Assembly: GCA_031550205.1 (NCBI GenBank)
Contig: JAVBOV010000029.1
Span: forward strand, 1 to 9,106
Direction: 5' to 3'
DNA length: 9,106 nucleotides
Source: JAVBOV01 sp031550205
GTDB lineage: Bacteria > Pseudomonadota > Alphaproteobacteria > RF32 > CAG-239
Numbering within the stretch: the stretch's first letter is position 1; each line of letters begins with the position of its first letter. Under the pieces are notes generated by a model. It was given only the letters and a program-made list of their open reading frames with translations. It made no database searches and was not told where the DNA came from. Shown here piece after piece: positions 6,903 through 9,106 of this stretch. A program made the translations under genes and the position numbers.

Positions 6903-7316
6903 TTATGACCTATGCTTCCTCATCTCCGGTACATGACCTCTCATTCCGTGTCTGCGGTCTTGCATTTTTTCCAAAAACTTAACTCTTTCTTCTGTCGGCA
7001 TCTTGCGCACTTTTTCGGCAAAATCCAAAGAAAACTGCCTGAACATTTCTTGCTGCATGCGGGCAACTCTGTCAATCTGAGCCATAAATTTTGCCTGGTC
7101 AAATTTATCTGCCTTCAACATGTCAAAAGCAACGTTTCTCTCTCTTTCAATTTCTGTACGCAGCTCATTGTGGCTTTTCATAAAGTCCTTCATCACTCTT
7201 TCCATGCCGTGACGCTGCGGCTTCATAAAATGCCTTGCTCCGCCGGCCATAAAGCCAACCAAAAATAAGTTCAAAGCCAATGAAACAATCAATAGTGTCT
7301 TAAGTTTTTTATCCAT
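6903..7316 (-). CDS. Membrane-anchored periplasmic metal-sensor-like protein (Metal_resist/CnrX-Spy group)
   Basis: The 137-residue product has one N-terminal transmembrane anchor (about residues 7-26) and a helical, highly charged periplasmic part. The pattern V-A-F-D-M-L (62-67), F-D-Q-A-K-F (72-77), a Q-Q-E-M-F helix (88-92) and F-A-E-K-V-R-K-M-P-T-E-E-R (99-111) is that of the Metal_resist / CnrX / Spy superfamily. In this family a four-helix hairpin senses metal or envelope stress. Potential metal ligands are plentiful: His29, His36, His49, Met31, Met38, Met42, Met46 and a C-terminal His/Met cluster at 123-135. In Cupriavidus, CnrX binds Ni/Co and controls release of sigma CnrH from anti-sigma CnrY; the neighbours here fit that scheme. 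AAGGAGA at 7323-7329 with 6-base spacing supports the start. The metal, if any, cannot be told. Confidence 0.8.
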   Translation of the reverse strand: MDKKLKTLLIVSLALNLFLVGFMAGGARHFMKPQRHGMERVMKDFMKSHNELRTEIERERNVAFDMLKADKFDQAKFMAQIDRVARMQQEMFRQFSLDFAEKVRKMPTEERVKFLEKMQDRRHGMRGHVPEMRKHRS

Positions 7317-7340
7317 GTTTTCTCTCCTTTTTCAAAAAGA

Positions 7341-7370
7341 CGTCATTGCGAGCGTAGCGCGGCAATCTCA
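7341..7370. repeat. Palindromic intergenic repeat, GTCATTGCGAGCG family, copy B
   Basis: This short copy reads CGTCATTGCGAGCG then TAGCGCGGCAATCTCA. ATTGC (7345-7349) and GCAAT (7362-7366) form the inverted ends and GCG/CGC an inner stem. It fills most of the 60-base gap between the membrane protein gene (ending at 7377) and the sensor gene (starting at 7316). If the three genes share one mRNA, the hairpin lies inside that mRNA. Copy A at 6745 shares its first 13 bases and the GCAATC end. Confidence 0.7.
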
Positions 7371-7376
7371 TCTTTA

Positions 7377-7622
7377 TTAATTATAAAAATATAGTCCGTC
7401 CATAAATTCAGTTGCATCTGTAGCCGGATATAAAACCAGATTAACAACCAGCCCTAGGGCAAAAATCGCCGGTGCCAGATAATATGGATTAAGCGGCTTA
7501 AAATCTGCAAACAAAGAGCTAAAAGCGGCAAGCCAGCTTTGCTTTTGGGCAATCGCATAAGATTTAAGGATAATTCTCTCTGCAAAGTCTTCGCTGCAAT
7601 TTTCAAATTTTCTCTCTAACAT
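7377..7622 (-). CDS. Small single-span membrane protein, probable anti-sigma factor
   Basis: I recognise no named family with certainty. The 81-residue product has a cytosolic-looking N-terminal part with an amphipathic F-A-E-R-I-I-L-K stretch at 13-20 and Trp30. One hydrophobic segment follows at about 47-65, then a short tail of 16 residues. This topology is that of CnrY, the small membrane-bound anti-sigma factor. The gene lies between an ECF sigma gene and a CnrX-like sensor gene, where an anti-sigma gene is expected. Its start overlaps the sigma gene by 20 bases in another frame. TCCTT at 7631-7635 (AAGGA on the coding strand, 8-base spacing) is its ribosome site. No zinc-binding anti-sigma motif (HxxxCxxC) is present. 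The anti-sigma role is inferred from topology and context. Confidence 0.75.
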   Translation of the reverse strand: MLERKFENCSEDFAERIILKSYAIAQKQSWLAAFSSLFADFKPLNPYYLAPAIFALGLVVNLVLYPATDATEFMDGLYFYN

Positions 7623-8157
7623 TTTCCATATCCTTCTTAATGTTTTCTTTGGCTCTCATAATCAAAGACTTAACCGCCGAGGTCGTCGTTTTCATAATTT
7701 TTGCCACTTCCTCATAAGCAATTTCCTGATAAAGTCCAAGGTTTAAGGCCTTTTGCTGAGAAGCCGGCAGTTTGTTAATGGCTTTTTCCAAGCTTTGTTT
7801 CAGCTCTTTTTTATAAACGCTTAAATGCGCCTCGTCTTCTTTGCTCTCAATCTCGGTTTCTTCAATGTCTTCAAAAAAAGCAAAGTGCTTGCGTTTATAA
7901 TCAATGCATAGGTTAATAATAATCCTCGAGAACCAGGTTTTAAAGCTGGCGCCTCTGTCCGGCTGATATTTATAAGGAAACTCCCAAAGCTTTAAAAGCG
8001 CTTGCTGCACAATATCTTCAGCCGTCTGCTTGTGACCGATAAATCGATAAGCAATTGCATAAAAATATTTAGAATGCCGCCTCACCAAAACCGCAAAAGC
8101 CTGATGATTCCCTCCATTTATCTTTACCAATAAGCTATTATCATCCAAATCAAGCAT
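7603..8157 (-). CDS. ECF-type RNA polymerase sigma factor (sigma-70 family, group 4)
   Basis: This 184-residue protein directs RNA polymerase to a small set of stress promoters. Region 2 spans about 20-90: A-F-A-V-L-V-R-R-H at 20-28, the polymerase-binding A-E-D-I-V-Q-Q-A-L-L-K-L-W at 46-58, then F-K-T-W-F-S-R-I-I-I-N-L-C-I-D at 72-86. Region 4 (about 116-175) has L-P-A-S-Q-Q-K-A-L and a helix-turn-helix E-I-A-Y-E-E-V-A-K-I-M with S-A-V-K-S-L. There is no region 1.1 or 3, as usual for ECF factors. An acidic linker (E-D-I-E-E-T-E-I-E-S-K-E-D-E-A) joins the two domains. AGGA at 8164-8167 with 6-base spacing fixes the ATG at 8157. Genes for a membrane anti-sigma candidate and a CnrX-like sensor follow, suggesting control by release from the membrane. 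Confidence 0.93.
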   Translation of the reverse strand: MLDLDDNSLLVKINGGNHQAFAVLVRRHSKYFYAIAYRFIGHKQTAEDIVQQALLKLWEFPYKYQPDRGASFKTWFSRIIINLCIDYKRKHFAFFEDIEETEIESKEDEAHLSVYKKELKQSLEKAINKLPASQQKALNLGLYQEIAYEEVAKIMKTTTSAVKSLIMRAKENIKKDMENVREKI

Positions 8158-8176
8158 TTTTCATCCTAAAAAACCA

Positions 8177-8222
8177 TCATCCTGAACTTCCCACTACGTC
8201 ATCCTGAACTTGTTTCAAGATC
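8177..8222. repeat. Two copies of TCATCCTGAACTT upstream of the sigma gene
   Basis: TCATCCTGAACTT occurs at 8177-8189 and again at 8199-8211, 22 bases apart. The second copy continues as GTTTCAAGATC, so CTTG and CAAG (8209-8212 and 8216-8219) can fold around TTT with flanking GA/TC. The element belongs with the dispersed GTCATCCTGA repeats (compare 6849). It fills most of the leader of the sigma gene, so it could be read as an operator, but the sequence similarity to the other repeat copy favours a repeat. Confidence 0.55.
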
Positions 8223-8230
8223 TCCTCTCT

Positions 8231-8290
8231 TCTCCCTCCCCCTCGACGGGGGAGGGTTGGGGTGGGGGTGATAAACCAATCATCCATACA
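8231..8290. repeat. GC-rich hairpin / G-quadruplex repeat, copy 1 (full length)
   Basis: CCCTCCCCC (8234-8242), loop TCGAC and GGGGGAGGG (8248-8256) form a perfect 9-bp hairpin. The plus strand then continues TT-G4-T-G5, so 8248-8268 contains four G-runs separated by 1, 2 and 1 bases, a canonical quadruplex pattern. A tail GTGATAAACCAAYCATCC and beyond completes a unit of about 60 bases that recurs almost unchanged at 8641-8700. It lies just downstream of the stop codon of the minus-strand gene at 8293. Confidence 0.8.
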
Positions 8291-8292
8291 AC

Positions 8293-8583
8293 CTACCACA
8301 AAAAATTAGAAAATCCAAAGGCAAAATTGCGGTTAGAAAAATAAACGCTCGAACCTTGGTAATAATAAGGAGTGGTATAAACCACCTGCCTCATCGGCCC
8401 AGCCCGATAAGAGCGGCAATGGCAGCCTCCGCGGCCATGTCCGCAGTCTCTGTTGACCACCACCACCCGCTCATTGCGTCCTCTATCGTTGCGTCCGTGA
8501 TGATTATCGCCTCTCCTGTCTCTTGCCTCAGCCACAGAAGCAAACAATGTAACAGCAGTCAACACCAATAAAAATTTCTTCAT
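8293..8583 (-). CDS. Small secreted Arg/Gly/His/Cys-rich protein of unknown function
   Basis: I do not recognise a family. The 96-residue product has a clear Sec signal peptide (M-K-K then a hydrophobic core, A-E-A at 18-20). The mature part is very basic: residues 21-39 are rich in Arg, Asp, Asn and Gly with a His pair at 28-29. A V-V-V-V strand and a cluster with Cys47, His49, Cys54, His55 and Cys56 follow. The last 28 residues are rich in Tyr and Phe and end F-S-N-F-L-W. The His/Cys cluster could bind metal, which would suit the metal-sensor-like neighbours, but this is inference. GGAGG at 8589-8593 (complement), 5 bases before ATG, is a strong ribosome site. It lies 135 bases upstream of the sigma gene on the same strand and between two direct repeats. 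Confidence 0.75.
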   Translation of the reverse strand: MKKFLLVLTAVTLFASVAEARDRRGDNHHGRNDRGRNERVVVVNRDCGHGRGGCHCRSYRAGPMRQVVYTTPYYYQGSSVYFSNRNFAFGFSNFLW

Positions 8584-8602
8584 GCCTTCCTCCTTTTTTC
8601 AA

Positions 8603-8632
8603 CTTCTCCCTCCCCCTTGATGGGGGAGGGTT
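8603..8632. repeat. GC-rich hairpin repeat, copy 2 (truncated)
   Basis: CCCTCCCCC (8608-8616), loop TTGAT and GGGGGAGGG (8622-8630) match the hairpin of the other copies. The unit then breaks off into TTCC, without the TTGGGGTGGGGG tail and so without the quadruplex pattern. It stands directly upstream of the ribosome site of the secreted-protein gene, so it lies in the promoter or leader region of that minus-strand gene. Confidence 0.8.
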
Positions 8633-8640
8633 CCTTTTCT

Positions 8641-8700
8641 TCTCCCTCCCCCTTGATGGGGGAGGGTTGGGGTGGGGGTGATAAACCAACCATCCTTACA
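8641..8700. repeat. GC-rich hairpin / G-quadruplex repeat, copy 3 (full length)
   Basis: This copy has the same order as copy 1: hairpin CCCTCCCCC / GGGGGAGGG (8644-8652 and 8658-8666, loop TTGAT), then TT-G4-T-G5 to 8678, then GTGATAAACCAACCATCC. It differs from copy 1 at only a few positions (loop bases and two in the tail). Copies 1 and 3 are in the same orientation 410 bases apart and enclose the secreted-protein gene. Confidence 0.8.
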
Positions 8701-8756
8701 CCTGTTTATACGAAGCAAAAATAAAAAGTATTCGGTCAAATCTGAATTTTTTTATA

Positions 8757-8785
8757 TTGACATTATGTACATAATCTTGTACAGT
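8757..8785 (+). promoter_or_regulatory. Promoter of the yefM-yoeB operon
   Basis: A perfect -35 TTGACA (8757-8762) is followed after exactly 17 bases by TACAGT (8780-8785, 4 of 6 for the -10). Transcription would begin near 8792, about 26 bases before the yefM start codon. GGGG at 8807-8810 lies 7 bases before that ATG and is the likely ribosome site. Confidence 0.75.
8762..8783. promoter_or_regulatory. YefM-YoeB operator: long and short TGTACA palindromes
   Basis: ATTATGTACATAAT (8762-8775) is a perfect 14-base palindrome with core TGTACA at 8766-8771. A second TGTACA core, without palindromic flanks, lies at 8778-8783, 12 bases on centre to centre, and overlaps the -10 box. As I recall, the E. 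coli yefM-yoeB operator has this same design: a long and a short palindrome with TGTACA cores through which the antitoxin and toxin-antitoxin complex repress their own promoter. Confidence 0.85.
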
Positions 8786-8817
8786 TGTTTTTGTAAATAA
8801 TTGTTTGGGGAAACGAA

Positions 8818-9072
8818 ATGGAAGCTATAACGTACACCAGTGCGCGGCAGAATATGGCAAGGCTGATGGATGAAGTCTGTCAGAATAGTGAAGTTAAAAT
8901 CATCACCAGAACCAACAGAGATTCTGTGGTCATGATGAGTCTTGAAGACTATGAATCTTGGATGGAAACATGCTATCTGATGTCCAGTCCTGAAAATGCC
9001 AAAGTGCTGCGTGAATCAATTAAGGATCTTGAAAATGGCAAAGGCAAGAAAAGAAAACTTATCAGAAGATAA
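8818..9072 (+). CDS. yefM: Antitoxin YefM (Phd/YefM family)
   Basis: YefM neutralises the YoeB ribosome-dependent mRNA endonuclease and represses its own operon. The 84-residue product aligns well with E. coli YefM (83 residues). Shared elements are I-T-Y-T-S-A-R-Q-N near the N-terminus (DNA-binding and dimer fold), I-I-T-R and V-V-M-M-S-L-E-D-Y-E-S-W at about 28-48, and the toxin-binding tail E-T-C-Y-L-M-S-S-P-E-N-A-K-V-L. The tail then ends in an unusually basic stretch, K-G-K-K-R-K-L-I-R-R. That part is encoded by the bases that also encode the toxin's first residues in another frame, which may explain its composition. A typical promoter and TGTACA operator lie upstream. Confidence 0.95.
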   Translation: MEAITYTSARQNMARLMDEVCQNSEVKIITRTNRDSVVMMSLEDYESWMETCYLMSSPENAKVLRESIKDLENGKGKKRKLIRR

Positions 9073-9106
9073 CATAATATTTTCTCCTCAAGCATCCAAA
9101 GATTAT
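9035..9106 (+). CDS. yoeB: Toxin YoeB/Txe family, 5' end only (cut by window edge)
   Basis: An open frame from ATG 9035 reads M-A-K-A-R-K-E-N-L-S-E-D-N and then I-I-F-S-P-Q-A-S-K-D-Y up to the window end, 24 codons. The second part matches the YoeB start (E. coli L-I-W-S-E-E-S-W-D-D-Y). AAGGA at 9022-9026, 8 bases before the ATG, is a good ribosome site. The frame overlaps the antitoxin gene by 38 bases. No other start codon lies in frame before the conserved part, so the 12-13 residue basic/acidic N-terminal extension appears real. The catalytic residues (Glu, Arg and the C-terminal His/Tyr of the family) lie beyond the window, so activity cannot be judged. Confidence 0.8.
   Translation, partial: MAKARKENLSEDNIIFSPQASKDY

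Noticed and set aside
6743..6982. A 79-codon plus-strand open frame after the OmpA lipoprotein gene
   Set aside because: It consists of the palindromic repeats, the terminator hairpin and the antisense of the sensor gene's end; it has no ribosome site and no protein-like composition.
8192..8220. ECF-type promoter upstream of the sigma gene (TGAAAC ... CGTA on the minus strand)
   Set aside because: The spacing between the AAC-like and CGT-like boxes is about 13 bases, shorter than the usual 15-17, and the boxes lie inside copies of a dispersed repeat.
8356..8571. A 71-codon plus-strand frame opposite the secreted-protein gene
   Set aside because: It is the antisense shadow of 8293-8583, which has a signal peptide and a strong ribosome site; the plus-strand frame has neither.
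8231..8700. CRISPR array
   Set aside because: The three repeat copies are palindromic GC-rich elements at irregular spacing, one spacer would be a protein gene, and no cas gene is present.
8231..8700. Insertion sequence or composite transposon
   Set aside because: There is no transposase gene, and the flanking copies are direct intergenic repeats without terminal inverted repeats or a target duplication.
8705..8733. Minus-strand promoter for the secreted-protein gene using TATAAA (complement of 8705-8710)
   Set aside because: The -10 is good but the hexamer at the right distance (GAATAC) is a poor -35. I keep it only as a place to look.

Overview
The window looks like a piece of an alphaproteobacterial chromosome of moderate GC content. 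The reasons are the flagellar gene order flgI-flgJ-flgN-flgK-flgL with a stand-alone rod-binding FlgJ, a -24/-12 (sigma-54) promoter in front of flgI, large FlgK and FlgL proteins with expanded middles, and many short palindromic intergenic repeats of the GTCATTGCGAGC / GTCATCCTGA type, which I associate with host-associated Alphaproteobacteria. No species can be named from the sequence alone.

Layout. Positions 1-154 hold no gene: a seven-copy heptamer tandem repeat (36-84) is followed by a near-consensus sigma-54 promoter (103-118). A tight plus-strand operon follows: flgI (P-ring, 155-1267), flgJ-like rod-binding protein (1269-1556), FlgN-like chaperone (1559-1999), flgK (2012-4180), flgL (4193-6088) and a YiaD-type OmpA lipoprotein (6102-6734). 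Gaps between genes are 1-13 bases. A 12-bp hairpin at 6813-6840 ends the operon and probably also ends the convergent minus-strand operon.

From 8583 down to 6903 four genes lie on the minus strand: a small secreted Arg/Gly/His/Cys-rich protein, an ECF sigma factor, an 81-residue single-span membrane protein overlapping the sigma gene by 20 bases, and a membrane-anchored Metal_resist/CnrX-like protein. The last three look like a compact trans-envelope signalling module of the CnrH-CnrY-CnrX kind: sigma factor, membrane anti-sigma factor and periplasmic sensor. The secreted protein upstream is a candidate output or partner. It lies between two direct copies of a GC-rich repeat that carries both a perfect hairpin and a potential G-quadruplex.

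Divergently, from 8757 to the window end, lies a yefM-yoeB type II toxin-antitoxin operon. It has a readable -35/-10 promoter, a long and a short TGTACA operator palindrome, the complete antitoxin, and the first 24 codons of the toxin. The toxin starts inside the antitoxin gene and runs off the window edge.

The flagellar genes build the outer-ring, rod and hook-filament junction parts of one motor. The minus-strand genes and the toxin-antitoxin pair are separate accessory functions, separated from each other and from the flagellar operon by intergenic repeats.
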